A stretch of DNA of 64,000 bases from Neobacillus niacini (GCF_023715415.1 NZ_JAMBOB010000002.1:310001-374000); one strand, 5' to 3'; counted from the first letter of the stretch, positions 51,578 to 60,639 are shown. Program-made: numbers and translations. Notes: a model not told the origin generated them from the sequence alone.

Positions 51578-51685
51578 ATGTATTTCAAAGTAAGTTTTTG
51601 GAGAAGATTAACCAAAAAACAAAAGATAAGATTACTAAAACAAAAAGCTCATATTAACTTAATCAATAAAGGATTTATTGCTTAA
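51578..51685 (+). CDS. Very small basic protein, 35 residues
   Basis: ATG 51578 has AGGAGG eight bases upstream. The peptide (MYFKVSFWRRLTKKQKIRLL...) is strongly basic, with Lys and Arg, and ends in LINKGFIA. No family is known to me. Strong ribosome site and high basicity make it credible, but length leaves doubt. The short frame just after it suggests a decayed operon. Confidence 0.4.
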   Translation: MYFKVSFWRRLTKKQKIRLLKQKAHINLINKGFIA

Positions 51686-51880
51686 GAAGAATAGCTGATC
51701 ATTTAATTAGCGGAGCGGGAGTAGGCTTCTTCATCGGATTAATCATAAAAATGGATTATCTGAAAAATTCGTTTTTTGGTCTGATGTCAAAGTAATCATT
51801 TTTGGTCGCAATCGGTGACCACCTCATTATTTTCACACTATTAGGTGCCATCCATGGAATATTCATATATTGTAAATAAA
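51686..51880 (+). pseudogene. Broken membrane-protein frame
   Basis: A frame with RRIADHLISGAGVGFFIGLIIKMDYL, which looks like a membrane helix, ends at a stop near 51795. Another frame then reads LIIFTLLGAIHGIFIYC, a second helix. Neither has a ribosome site of its own. Together they look like one two-helix gene broken by a frameshift or small change. The family is unknown. A strong terminator follows at 51891. Confidence 0.3.
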
Positions 51881-51890
51881 TTTTTAAGCA

Positions 51891-51928
51891 AGACGTTGTC
51901 TTTTTTGAGAGATAACGTCTTTTTTTTC
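51891..51928 (+). terminator. Rho-independent terminator
   Basis: GACGTTGTC pairs with GATAACGTC (one G-T) around a ten-base loop, followed by eight T residues. It comes just after the broken membrane-protein frame. Confidence 0.85.
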
Positions 51929-51969
51929 TTGTTAATGATTTTTACTAAAGATAAGAATATTTAGTTGGC

Positions 51970-52063
51970 TTGACCCTTGTGTAACGACATGTTACTATAA
52001 GGTCACATGAAAGATATGTGACTTTTTATTCACATGAAAAATATGTGACTTTTTATTCACATG
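51970..52063 (+). promoter_or_regulatory. Sigma-A promoter with tandem operators for ArsR-type regulator
   Basis: TTGACC at 51970-51975 and TACTAT at 51993-51998 have ideal 17-base spacing. Right after the -10, two copies of a 27-base direct repeat occur at 52003-52029 and 52030-52056, with a partial third copy at 52057-52063. Each contains the inverted repeat TCACAT-N5-ATGTGA. The position over the transcription start fits autorepression by the adjacent ArsR-type protein, as known for that family. Confidence 0.65.
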
Positions 52064-52095
52064 TTTTTTGAATCCTTGAAGAAAGGGATTTAATT

Positions 52096-52863
52096 ATGGA
52101 AGAAGAACTTTCAACAGTATTTAAAGCATTAGGGCACCCAATCCGAAGGCAGATTCTGGATATCCTAAAACAGTCACCCAGAACTACCGGCGAACTAGAC
52201 GAATACTTTCCGGATGTCACTAGGTATGCCATCATGAAGCACTTAAAGATACTAGAGGAAGGCAATTTGGTGGTGGTCAGGCGTGAAGGGAAGTTTAAAC
52301 GAAACTTTCTTAATGCGGTACCTCTGCAGGAAATGCATAGACGCTGGGCAGGGAAATACATGCAATCAAACGCCAGCAATCTATTAAACATCCGGTCGGT
52401 AGTAGAACAAAAAGGAGGAAATGGAAAAATGAGTGAATTTCGTATTGAGCAGGAGTTATTTATAGACGCACCACGTGAAGAGGTTTTCAAAGCGTTAACG
52501 GAAAAGGTGGAGTATTGGTGGGAATTTCGTATCGCTCCTAAAGGAGTAACCTCGCACTTTACATTTGATCCCGTCCCAGGAGGACAATTTATTGAAAAAT
52601 GGGGTGATAAAGAAGGTGCGATATGGGGCAATGTTTATTATGTGAATGCTCCTGCAGAAATTCGACTCTTTGGTCATCTGGGGATGCAGGGAGCAGTTAA
52701 CAGTGCCTATACCTATCGTCTTCTTGAAAAAGATGGGGGAACGTTGCTGCAGCTTTCACATACAGCCTCTGGTGTTATACAGGAACAATGGGAACAAGAG
52801 CACAAAAAGGGCTGGGAATACCTTCTTGGAACCTTACTAAAAGATTATGTAGAAAAGCAATAA
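52096..52863 (+). CDS. ArsR-type regulator fused to SRPBCC (AHSA1-like) domain
   Basis: The 255-residue protein has an N-terminal winged helix of the ArsR family (residues 1-95, [34 protein letters not shown] and [24 protein letters not shown]) and a C-terminal SRPBCC/AHSA1-like domain (about 112-255, [21 protein letters not shown] and [18 protein letters not shown]). ArsR metal cysteines are missing, so the signal may bind in the SRPBCC pocket. Tandem operators lie in its promoter. A second SRPBCC gene follows 13 bases later. GAAGAAAGGG precedes the ATG. Confidence 0.87.
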   Translation: MEEELSTVFKALGHPIRRQILDILKQSPRTTGELDEYFPDVTRYAIMKHLKILEEGNLVVVRREGKFKRNFLNAVPLQEMHRRWAGKYMQSNASNLLNIRSVVEQKGGNGKMSEFRIEQELFIDAPREEVFKALTEKVEYWWEFRIAPKGVTSHFTFDPVPGGQFIEKWGDKEGAIWGNVYYVNAPAEIRLFGHLGMQGAVNSAYTYRLLEKDGGTLLQLSHTASGVIQEQWEQEHKKGWEYLLGTLLKDYVEKQ

Positions 52864-52876
52864 GAGGGTAATTATT

Positions 52877-53311
52877 ATGGTAGATGTAGTTACAGAAATA
52901 ATCATTAATTGTCCTATTTCACAAGTATCGGAGTATGCCTCGAACCCTGAAAATGCCCCAGAGTGGTATGTAAATATCAATTCTGCAGAGTGGAGAACAC
53001 CAAAACCACTAGCAATTGGTTCACAAATTGCATTTAAAGCGAAATTTCTAGGAAGAGAACTAGCCTATATTTATGAGATTGTAGATCTAATACCGGGAAA
53101 GAAACTAGTGATGAAAACAGCGCAAGGGCCATTTCCAATGGAAACCATCTATACCTGGCAAGACATGGGTCCAAATCGTACCAAAATGACTTTAAGAAAT
53201 GCAGGGAATCCCACAGGTTTTTCAAAAATATTTTCTTCGTTTATGTCTTCCATGATGAAGAAGGCGAACATGAAAGATTTGAAAACAATTAAGAGGATCC
53301 TTGAAAAATAA
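52877..53311 (+). CDS. SRPBCC family protein
   Basis: The 144-residue SRPBCC (polyketide-cyclase/START-like) protein begins [38 protein letters not shown] and continues with [34 protein letters not shown], typical of the fold. It probably binds a small hydrophobic molecule. It lies 13 bases after the ArsR-SRPBCC gene and is likely in its regulon. GAGGGTAATT precedes the ATG. The last codons lie in an 18-base tandem duplication. Confidence 0.83.
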   Translation: MVDVVTEIIINCPISQVSEYASNPENAPEWYVNINSAEWRTPKPLAIGSQIAFKAKFLGRELAYIYEIVDLIPGKKLVMKTAQGPFPMETIYTWQDMGPNRTKMTLRNAGNPTGFSKIFSSFMSSMMKKANMKDLKTIKRILEK

Positions 53312-53330
53312 TGGATCCTTGAAAAATAAT
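53295..53330 (+). repeat. 18-bp tandem duplication across a stop codon
   Basis: GGATCCTTGAAAAATAAT occurs twice in direct tandem, 53295-53312 and 53313-53330. The first copy holds the last codons and stop of the SRPBCC gene; the second is after it. It looks like recent slippage that left the protein unchanged. Confidence 0.85.
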
Positions 53331-53334
53331 CTCT

Positions 53335-53383
53335 AAAGTCCGAAACTCCTTCCATCAATGGACGTTGTTTTGGACTTTATTTA
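53335..53383 (+). terminator. Terminator of the SRPBCC operon
   Basis: AAAGTCC at the 5' side and GGACTTT at the 3' side close a long hairpin with inner AAAC/GTTT pairing, followed by ATTT. The loop is longer than usual, so strength is moderate. Confidence 0.5.
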
Positions 53384-53485
53384 ATTGGTATTAAAGAAGT
53401 TTGTAATTGTGTAAATTCTCTAGATTCTTGGTATTATAGAATAAATATGCAGGTACAACTCTTTAAAAAAGACGGGGGCAATACA

Positions 53486-54511
53486 ATGTACAGCTTTAAG
53501 AACGATTACAGCGAAGGAGCACATCCTAGAATCCTACATGCATTACTTGAAACCAACCTGGAGCAGGACGAAGGGTACGGTGGGGATCGATATTCGAAGA
53601 AAGCAATTGAACTAATAAAGGAGAAAATCGAAAGCAAAAACGTAGATATTCATTTCATATCAGGTGGAACCCAAACCAATCTAATCGCCATTTCAGCTTT
53701 CCTACGACCACATGAAGCAGCAATTGCCGTTAGCAGCGGACATATCCTTGGACATGAAACTGGCGCCATTGAGGCTACTGGTCATAAAATATTATCTGTT
53801 GAGGGTAAAGATGGAAAACTTTCACCAGCCGATTTGCAAGGAGTTCTCGACGGACATCCGGATGAGCACATGGTGAAGCCAAAGCTAGTATACATATCAA
53901 ATTCTACTGAAATTGGGTCCATTTATTCAAAAAGCGAACTTCAGGATTTACATGAGTTCTGTCAACGCAACCACCTAATATTGTATATGGATGGTGCGAG
54001 ACTTGGTTCTGCGTTGTGTGCGGAGGAAAATGATCTTCAGTTAAGCGATCTCCCTAAATTGGTGGATGCATTTTATATTGGCGGTACGAAGAATGGCGCT
54101 TTAATTGGTGAAGCCTTGGTGATTTGCCGTGATTCCTTAAAAGAGGATTTTCGTTATCATATAAAGCAAAAAGGTGCACTTCTAGCAAAGGGAAGATTGA
54201 TGGGCATACAGTTTCTTGAGCTTTTCAGTGACGATTTATTCTTTGAGTTGGCAAGCCATGCGAATAAGATGGCTGGCATGATTAGAGAGGAACTCAATAA
54301 AGCAAATATCACGTTCCTGACGCACTCACCATCTAATCAACTTTTCCCGATTCTGCGGAATTCGGTCATATCTGACCTTCAAAACAACTATGATTTTCAT
54401 ATATGGGAAAAGATAGATTCTAATTTCTCTGCTGTTCGCTTCGTCACTTCATGGGCAACAAAAGAAGACGAGGTCACTGGCCTTATTGAGGAATTGAAAA
54501 GACTGCTTTAA
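53486..54511 (+). CDS. Threonine aldolase family PLP enzyme
   Basis: This 341-residue PLP enzyme fits the low-specificity L-threonine aldolase group, which splits threonine or allo-threonine to glycine and acetaldehyde. Clear motifs are FKNDYSEGAHPRILHALLETN at the start, the PLP Lys in YIGGTKNGALIGEALV near residue 200, and LYMDGARLGSAL with the Asp that binds PLP. ATG 53486 follows GGGGGC; an ATG 13 codons earlier has no ribosome site. Specific substrate is inferred. Confidence 0.87.
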   Translation: MYSFKNDYSEGAHPRILHALLETNLEQDEGYGGDRYSKKAIELIKEKIESKNVDIHFISGGTQTNLIAISAFLRPHEAAIAVSSGHILGHETGAIEATGHKILSVEGKDGKLSPADLQGVLDGHPDEHMVKPKLVYISNSTEIGSIYSKSELQDLHEFCQRNHLILYMDGARLGSALCAEENDLQLSDLPKLVDAFYIGGTKNGALIGEALVICRDSLKEDFRYHIKQKGALLAKGRLMGIQFLELFSDDLFFELASHANKMAGMIREELNKANITFLTHSPSNQLFPILRNSVISDLQNNYDFHIWEKIDSNFSAVRFVTSWATKEDEVTGLIEELKRLL

Positions 54512-54521
54512 TTGGACCCAG

Positions 54522-54551
54522 AACGCCTCCTGACAATGGAGGCGTTTTTTT
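54522..54551 (+). terminator. Terminator of the threonine aldolase gene
   Basis: AACGCCTCC pairs perfectly with GGAGGCGTT around a short loop, followed by TTTTTT. Confidence 0.9.
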
Positions 54552-54694
54552 GCTTATAGTTTGGCTGTACAGACCCACATCAATTGTCACTTCTATTTCA
54601 CAGATATATGAAAATGGATACCTTATAATAAATAGTGGGAATATTTTTTTTACATAAGTATGTGAAATGTTGCACAATGAAAAGGAGGAGTTGG

Positions 54695-56671
54695 ATGAAG
54701 TACAATCATTTATTTTCAAAAGGGAAAATTGGAAATCTTGTCTTGAAAAATCGTGTTATTATGCCAGCAATGGGAACCAATCTTGGTGGTCCTAATGGTG
54801 AGGTCACCGACCATCAAATTGCCTATTATGAAGAAAGAGCGAAAGGCGGGACTGGATTAATTATCGTGGAATACACATCCATTGATTATGAGTATGGCAG
54901 ATCAACGTTTAATCAATTGAGGATCGATGAAGATCGTTTTATTCCCGGAATTCACAGGTTAGCAACAGTCGTACAAAAATATGGAGCAAAACTATTTGTC
55001 CAGCTGCAGCATTCTGGGAGGGAAACCACTTCAATGGTTTTAGGCGGGGCGAGGCAAATTGTCGCACCTAGTCCAGTTACCTGTGCAGCAATTGGTGAAG
55101 AACCTAGGGAGTTAACCAATTTGGAAGTGAAAGGATTAATCGACAAATTTGTAATGGGTGCTTTAAGATGTAAGCGTGCCGGTGCAGATGGAGTCGAGCT
55201 GCATGGAGCTCACGGCTATTTAATCAATCAATTCTTAAGCCCACATACCAATTTACGGACTGATGAGTATGGCGGCAGCTTTGAAAACAGAATGAGATTT
55301 GTCGAGGAAATTGTTGTTGGGATTAAGGAAAAATGTGGTCGAGAATTCCCAGTAAGCATTCGTTTAAGTGTGGATGAATTTGAAGAAGGCGGAACAACAA
55401 TAGAATTAAGCAAAGAAATCGCACGTCACTTAGAAAAAATCGGGGTAGATGCAATCCACGCAAGCTGCGGAAACTATAATTCGATGGACAAGATGATTGA
55501 ATCGATGATGTTCGAACAAGGCTGGAGAGTGTACTTGGCAGAAGCTATAAAAGAAGTGGTAGATATCCCGGTCATTACGGTCGGAGTCATTCGTGAACCA
55601 GAATTTGCTGAAGATATTTTGGCAGAGGGCAAAGCCGACTTTATTGCGATGGGGCGTTCACATCTTGCGGATCCAGAATGGGCCAAAAAAGCGATAGAAG
55701 GCCGGGAAAAAGAAATTCGCAAATGTATTTGCTGCCTACAATGTACGAGAGGTGGTTCTCATGTAACCTGTGCAATAAATGTGAGAACGGGAAGAGAACT
55801 GGAGTTTAGAGAGCTCAAACAAATTGAAGAAGAGCGCAATGTAGCGATTGTTGGCGGTGGTCCTGGCGGGATGGAAGCAGCAAGAGTGCTCACCTTAAAA
55901 GGATACAAGGCAACAATTTTTGAAAAAGCCCATAAACTTGGAGGTCAATTAAATCTAGTAACATCACCAAAAGCACAAGAGAAAATGAACTGGATGATTC
56001 AATATCATACAAACGAGATGGAACGTTTAAACGTGGATGTTCGTTTAAATACCGAAGCTTCTATCGAAAGTATAAAAGCCTTGAAACCAAATGCTGTCTA
56101 CCTAGCAACAGGTGCCAAACCTATTATTCCCAAAGTGGATGGGGTAAAAAACACACTTGTTTGTGACTATGAAGATGTATTCTTGCAAAGAAAAGACTTT
56201 TCCTATAAAAAAATTGTTGTAGTAGGAAGCGGGATGGTTTGTTATAGTGTGGTTGGCCAGCTAGCTGCAAGAGGCAGCGATGTAGTCTTAGTGGAAGTAC
56301 CGACAGAGACAGGCAGCAAAGTTACACCACACACAAGACTAATGCTAATCAATCGTCTGAAAAAGGCAAACGTCGACATTATTGAAGATCATAAAATAGT
56401 AAGAATTCTTTCAAATTCCATCATGATTGAAAACAGCGAAGAACAACGTGAAATTAAAGTAGATCACGTTGTGTTCTCGATGGGAACAGAGTCTGTCAAT
56501 CCTTTAGAAGAGTTGTATAGTCAACATTTTGATAACATTTTTGTTATTGGGGATGCAATTAATCCAGGTTCTATCACAAATGCAATAAAGGATGGATTTG
56601 AAAAGTCTTATGTGCTTGAATCTCTTGTTATTAACAAAATCCAAGAGAATGTTTTGGTGGAAGCATTCTAA
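54695..56671 (+). CDS. 2,4-dienoyl-CoA reductase-like FMN/FAD/[4Fe-4S] oxidoreductase
   Basis: The 658-residue protein combines an old-yellow-enzyme FMN barrel (residues about 1-350, MPAMGTNLGG, HGAHGYLINQFLSPHTNLRTDEYGGSFENR), a cluster site (CICCLQCTRGGSHVTC near 348-363), and a C-terminal FAD/NADH domain with GGGPGGMEAARVL near 390. This is the layout of NADPH 2,4-dienoyl-CoA reductase and related enoate or trimethylamine dehydrogenase-type enzymes. ATG 54695 follows AAAGGAGGAG. The true substrate is unknown. Confidence 0.88.
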   Translation: MKYNHLFSKGKIGNLVLKNRVIMPAMGTNLGGPNGEVTDHQIAYYEERAKGGTGLIIVEYTSIDYEYGRSTFNQLRIDEDRFIPGIHRLATVVQKYGAKLFVQLQHSGRETTSMVLGGARQIVAPSPVTCAAIGEEPRELTNLEVKGLIDKFVMGALRCKRAGADGVELHGAHGYLINQFLSPHTNLRTDEYGGSFENRMRFVEEIVVGIKEKCGREFPVSIRLSVDEFEEGGTTIELSKEIARHLEKIGVDAIHASCGNYNSMDKMIESMMFEQGWRVYLAEAIKEVVDIPVITVGVIREPEFAEDILAEGKADFIAMGRSHLADPEWAKKAIEGREKEIRKCICCLQCTRGGSHVTCAINVRTGRELEFRELKQIEEERNVAIVGGGPGGMEAARVLTLKGYKATIFEKAHKLGGQLNLVTSPKAQEKMNWMIQYHTNEMERLNVDVRLNTEASIESIKALKPNAVYLATGAKPIIPKVDGVKNTLVCDYEDVFLQRKDFSYKKIVVVGSGMVCYSVVGQLAARGSDVVLVEVPTETGSKVTPHTRLMLINRLKKANVDIIEDHKIVRILSNSIMIENSEEQREIKVDHVVFSMGTESVNPLEELYSQHFDNIFVIGDAINPGSITNAIKDGFEKSYVLESLVINKIQENVLVEAF

Positions 56672-56723
56672 TTCAAGAAGAATCTTTAGTCATTAACGCA
56701 GGGGATTTCATAGTAAGAGTTTC

Positions 56724-56780
56724 TTACATAATGATAAAAATTGGAATTAAGATTACGATTCTAATCATAAACTCGCGCAT
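56724..56780 (-). CDS. Very small hydrophobic peptide, 18 residues
   Basis: A minus-strand ATG at 56780, behind GGAAGGAGGATCTGGA, opens 18 codons (MREFMIRIVILIPIFIIM) that would make one short membrane segment. The ribosome site is very strong and well placed. I do not know the family. It could be a small membrane peptide or chance. It is isolated between two plus-strand genes. Confidence 0.35.
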   Translation of the reverse strand: MREFMIRIVILIPIFIIM

Positions 56781-56989
56781 TCCAGATCCTCCTTCCAAAG
56801 GCATCCTGTGTTAAGCTCAGTATAAGAGAAATTTGTTAAGATTAAGTTATTGAAATGTAAATACTTTGTCAATTATTCAATATACCAGATTTAACTGAAA
56901 TAGTTGACGAAAGTACCAAGGAAAAATAAACTTAAAAGAGGATTTTTTTCTTTTAAAATTTAGAAAACTTAAGGGTGAAGGCAAAAAGT

Positions 56990-58735
56990 ATGGCACAAAA
57001 AGAACCTCTACTTGTATTTGAATTTGCAGACTCAAACGGACAGATAAATCCATTAATGTTTAAAAACCCAGTCAGCGTGATTACCGCAAGCAAAGTGGAG
57101 GATGTTTTACATTGTTTCCAGCTTGTACAAGATGCTGTTGATAAAGGTTTTTACGCTGCCGGATTTCTATCATATGAAAGTGCTCCAGCCTTTGATCCTG
57201 CATTTATGGTCAATAATGGAGTGGCATTTCCTTTGCTCTGGTTTGGTATTTTTTCAGAACCAGAACCAGAACCTGCTCAACTAGGCAGTTCAGGAAAATT
57301 TAGCGTAACGGAGTGGAAACCATTAATATCGATGGAAGAGTACAATCAAGGAATTACCTCGATAAAAAAATCGATTCAGCTTGGTGATACATACCAGACA
57401 AATTATACCATCCGTCTCCATTCACAATTTAATGGGGATAGTTACGCATTTTACAATCGGTTAAAAAAAGCACAAAACTCTAATTATTGTGCCTATATAC
57501 ATACAGGAGAACAGAGTATTTTGTCTGCCTCACCAGAATTGTTTTTCCACCTTGATAATGGAAAGGTTACAACCCGTCCTATGAAAGGAACCATTCAAAG
57601 AGGAACAACGGTTGAAGAAGATGCTGCAAATGCTGACTGGCTGCTCCATTCTGAGAAAAACCGTGCTGAAAATCTAATGATTGTCGATTTGCTTCGAAAT
57701 GACCTCGGAATGATTGCTCAATCTGGTACGGTTAAAGTTGAAAAAATATTTGAAATTGAGAAATACCCAACGGTCCACCAAATGACATCTACCGTATCAG
57801 CACAGGTTTCGGAAACTGCAACCATCGTTGATATTTTTAAGGCTCTTTTTCCATGCGGATCGATTACAGGGGCACCAAAGATAAGTACAATGAACATCAT
57901 TGCAGACTTAGAAAATGAACCACGTGAAGTCTATTGCGGAGCGATTGGCTATATTACACCAAACAAAGAAGCTATTTTTAATGTACCGATTAGAACCGTG
58001 CTCATTGACCATCAAACGGAAAGTGCCGTCTATGGAGTGGGTGGAGGAGTAACTTGGGATTCGACACCTGAAGGTGAATACGATGAAATTCTTGCAAAAG
58101 CAAAGCTATTAAAAGAGAATCCCTCTGATTTTCAATTGCTAGAAAGTTTATTACTAGACAATGGAGATTATTTTTTGCTGGAAGAGCATGTAAAGCGACT
58201 AGAGAATTCAGCTCGATATTTTGACTTTCCTTTCAAAGAACAGGAAATCAATAAAATTCTACACGATTATAGAGTTTCAAATCTGAATGGTCTGGTAAAG
58301 GTCCGTTTGCTTTTGGCGAAGAATGGAGAAATAACCATTGAAGGACAACCGATAACCCAGCAGGATACATTATTGAAGGTAACAGTAGCCGACAGTCCAG
58401 TTAATAAGTCAAATATCTTTTTGTATCATAAAACAACCAGACGAGAGATTTATACAAAATTTCAAGAACAGAAGCCATCACATGCATTTGATATATTGCT
58501 TTGGAACCATGAAGGTGAGCTAACCGAATTTACAAATGGAAATGTAGTTTTGGAAATAGACGATACATTATGGACTCCACCAGTAGAGTGTGGATTATTG
58601 GCTGGTACGTTTCGTAATTATTTACTAAAATCAGGAGAAATTTACGAAAAAACACTTACGCACTCAGATTTAAAAAAGGCTACCAGGATTTGGTTTATTA
58701 ATAGCGTAAGAAAATGGAAAGAAGTTAAACTTTGA
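56990..58735 (+). CDS. pabB: Aminodeoxychorismate synthase component I fused to PabC-like lyase
   Basis: The 581-residue protein joins a chorismate-binding PabB domain (residues about 1-370) to a class IV aminotransferase-type PabC domain (about 385-581). PabB features are GDTYQTNYTIRL, SASPELFFHL, RPMKGTIQRG, HSEKNRAENLMIVDLLRNDLG, FPCGSITGAPK and YCGAIGYITP. The C-terminal domain has PSHAFDILLWNHEGELTEFTNGNVVLE. Together they would make 4-aminobenzoate for folate from chorismate, given a glutaminase elsewhere. ATG 56990 follows AAGGGTGAAGG. Confidence 0.92.
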   Translation: MAQKEPLLVFEFADSNGQINPLMFKNPVSVITASKVEDVLHCFQLVQDAVDKGFYAAGFLSYESAPAFDPAFMVNNGVAFPLLWFGIFSEPEPEPAQLGSSGKFSVTEWKPLISMEEYNQGITSIKKSIQLGDTYQTNYTIRLHSQFNGDSYAFYNRLKKAQNSNYCAYIHTGEQSILSASPELFFHLDNGKVTTRPMKGTIQRGTTVEEDAANADWLLHSEKNRAENLMIVDLLRNDLGMIAQSGTVKVEKIFEIEKYPTVHQMTSTVSAQVSETATIVDIFKALFPCGSITGAPKISTMNIIADLENEPREVYCGAIGYITPNKEAIFNVPIRTVLIDHQTESAVYGVGGGVTWDSTPEGEYDEILAKAKLLKENPSDFQLLESLLLDNGDYFLLEEHVKRLENSARYFDFPFKEQEINKILHDYRVSNLNGLVKVRLLLAKNGEITIEGQPITQQDTLLKVTVADSPVNKSNIFLYHKTTRREIYTKFQEQKPSHAFDILLWNHEGELTEFTNGNVVLEIDDTLWTPPVECGLLAGTFRNYLLKSGEIYEKTLTHSDLKKATRIWFINSVRKWKEVKL

Positions 58736-58747
58736 AATCAAGATTGT

Positions 58748-58784
58748 CGATTGGTTTACGTAATAAATCAATCGGCTTTTTTGT
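58748..58784 (+). terminator. Terminator of the pabB-pabC fusion gene
   Basis: CGATTG and CAATCG pair around a loop of about 15 bases that folds further (GTTTA against TAAAT-like bases), followed by GCTTTTTTG. Confidence 0.7.
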
Positions 58785-58915
58785 TTCTACATTCAATACT
58801 TCCTCTTCAAAGCTTAAGAATATCTTAAGGATTCTATGAAACTTTTCTTAAGTTTTCGTATGTATAGTATAAACAGAGAAGTTTTCTTGAAAACCTTTTA
58901 AAGAGGATGAGGATG

Positions 58916-59521
58916 ATGAAAGAAAAAGAGGTTTATATTCTTTTAACGAATACAGGTTCAATATTAACAAAATTAATAAAGTTATATACGAAAAAACCTT
59001 ACAACCATGCTTCAATCGCATTTGATTCTCATTTATCTGAGGTATATAGCTTTGGGAGAAAAACAGCCCGAAATCCATTTATTGGAGGGTTTGTAAAGGA
59101 AGATGTTCGGACGGGTTTATTTAAACAAGCAGACTGTGCTATTTATTCTATTACCGTAACGGAGAGTCAAATCCAAAAGATGAAGTATTATTTACAAGAA
59201 ATTGAGGATAAAAAGAAACAGTATCGTTATAATTTTTTAGGATTATTCGGTGTGATGTTTAATAAACCGATAAAAAGAAACAATGCTTTCTTCTGTTCTC
59301 AATTTGTTGCTTTTTTACTTAAGAAATCAAACATTATTGATTTTCATAAACCTATTTCTCTCATAGCACCATATGATTTACAAACTGTTTCAAAGATCCA
59401 ATTCCTATATGAAGGAAAGCTTAAGGGTTATCGGAATGAAGAAAATCCTGAGAAAATTTGTCCTTCTTTTACAAAGGATCTATTTTCACAAAAATTGAAA
59501 TGGCTCAGTGCAGCCGATTGA
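58916..59521 (+). CDS. YiiX-like permuted NlpC/P60 cysteine hydrolase
   Basis: The 201-residue protein has the permuted NlpC/P60 layout: the catalytic His comes first in KKPYNHASIAFD near residues 25-36 and the Cys later in NNAFFCSQFVAFLLKKS near 124-140. A Tyr/Phe-rich middle (YRYNFLGLFGVMFN) is usual for the YiiX/YycO type. There is no signal peptide. Such enzymes act on amide bonds in cell walls or lipids; substrate unknown. AAGAGG lies before a run of ATGs; ATG 58916 is taken. Confidence 0.78.
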   Translation: MKEKEVYILLTNTGSILTKLIKLYTKKPYNHASIAFDSHLSEVYSFGRKTARNPFIGGFVKEDVRTGLFKQADCAIYSITVTESQIQKMKYYLQEIEDKKKQYRYNFLGLFGVMFNKPIKRNNAFFCSQFVAFLLKKSNIIDFHKPISLIAPYDLQTVSKIQFLYEGKLKGYRNEENPEKICPSFTKDLFSQKLKWLSAAD

Positions 59522-59694
59522 GTTAATTTCATTATTGCAGGTTTACGATATATTTTTGTGGAATAGTAGTGGAATTTTACGGAAGGACCTTATCTGTTCC
59601 TTTTTATTGTTGGTTTTCGGTAAAAAAGAATATATGCCACTCGTGCACGGAAATGGTAATATAGTATCATCTAGAGCAAAAGAGGTCATTGGAT

Positions 59695-59994
59695 ATGAAC
59701 AAAGTAGAGGTCATTTCACGAAGAATACTAGGATGGAAATTAAATCGATGGGATCGTTGGTATGATCCGGAAAAAGGTGTATTTATATATGATTTTAATC
59801 CACACGAAAACCTTGAGCACGCACTTTTAGTTGTTGAAAGGTTAAAAAGCTTTGGCTATACATATATGGAAAGAGGAAAATATGAAGTTTGCTTTAATGA
59901 GGTTTGTGAAACAGGAGATTCGTTACCAGAAGCCATCACGAATGCAGCCTTCTCTCTCGCTGACAATAGCACGATTGCGGATGAATGGTTATAA
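59695..59994 (+). CDS. BC1872-like / phage ABA sandwich domain protein
   Basis: This 99-residue protein looks like BC1872-type proteins with the ABA sandwich fold: SRRILGWKLNRWDRWYD at the start, FNPHENLEHALLVVERLKSFGY in the middle, YEVCFNE and the C-terminal ETGDSLPEAITNAAFSLAD, the typical Asn-Ala-Ala helix. Such proteins occur in phages and in Bacillus chromosomes. Function is unknown. ATG 59695 follows AGAGGTC; a TTG two codons earlier is in frame. It may be a leftover from a prophage. Confidence 0.75.
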   Translation: MNKVEVISRRILGWKLNRWDRWYDPEKGVFIYDFNPHENLEHALLVVERLKSFGYTYMERGKYEVCFNEVCETGDSLPEAITNAAFSLADNSTIADEWL

Positions 59995-60027
59995 AGTATA
60001 GTAATATTTATGCGGAACAAATTATTT

Positions 60028-60073
60028 AAAAAGCCCAATGACTCGAGATATTATCGAGCATTGGGCTTTTTAT
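60028..60073. terminator. Bidirectional terminator
   Basis: AAAAAGCCCAATG and CATTGGGCTTTTT form a 13-base stem with an inner CTCGA/TCGAG stem, giving T runs on both strands. It separates the ABA-sandwich gene from the convergent DUF3139-like gene. Confidence 0.9.
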
Positions 60074-60074
60074 A

Positions 60075-60392
60075 TCATCCTTTTATTGCATCATGCTTAA
60101 ATCCGCTTTGGGTCGCATAGACTTCATACCATTCATATTTTGGTGCTTTAAACCATTCGTATTTTGGAAAATACACAAGGTACCTGGTATTGCCTTCAGC
60201 ATCAAGGACGGTTTTAAAGATTGTAACATTGCCAAATCCAAAGGTTTTATCTAAATAACCTTCCATTCCGTCTCTTACGATATTTTTTTTCTCTTCCTTT
60301 TCTTGCTTATGTAACTCCAGCACACCATCAATGAACATACTCATCAAGACCAACGTAATTAGAATTAGAACGAAAATAAATAATTTTAACAA
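60075..60392 (-). CDS. Small membrane-anchored DUF3139-like protein
   Basis: The 105-residue protein begins with a hydrophobic anchor (residues about 3-22, LFIFVLILITLVLMSMFIDG), followed by a charged linker and an outer domain with VTIFKTVLDAEGNTRYLVYFPKYEWF. It resembles DUF3139 of Bacillus. A short direct repeat, PKYEW, occurs twice within eight residues (PKYEWFKAPKYEW), unusual for the family. AGGAGGATG precedes the ATG. It may be secreted or membrane-bound; role unknown. Confidence 0.6.
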   Translation of the reverse strand: MLKLFIFVLILITLVLMSMFIDGVLELHKQEKEEKKNIVRDGMEGYLDKTFGFGNVTIFKTVLDAEGNTRYLVYFPKYEWFKAPKYEWYEVYATQSGFKHDAIKG

Positions 60393-60639
60393 AAAAACAT
60401 CCTCCTGCCTGTTTATGATGATTCATTATTATTTTAACTCCGTAGGATTGAAGAAGATGTGATAAAAATAACAGTGACCAAAGGAAGCAGCAATTTATTT
60501 TATTATTTTTTTGACCATGTCCTTTTTTGTTAATTATCTATATATAAAGGGTGAAATGAATTAGGGGACCAATCGAAGTGTTGTCATTATCTTGACAGCC
60601 ATTTAAGGTTCCTTTTTCGAAAAAAAGGAGGATATCTTT

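Noticed and set aside
51403..51615. Minus-strand ORF of 70 residues in an intergenic region
   Set aside because: No ribosome site. It overlaps the well-started small basic ORF on the plus strand, and AT-rich sequence makes such frames common.
59508..59765. Plus-strand ORF of 85 residues overlapping two genes
   Set aside because: It starts inside the YiiX-like gene and ends inside the BC1872-like gene in another frame, without ribosome site.
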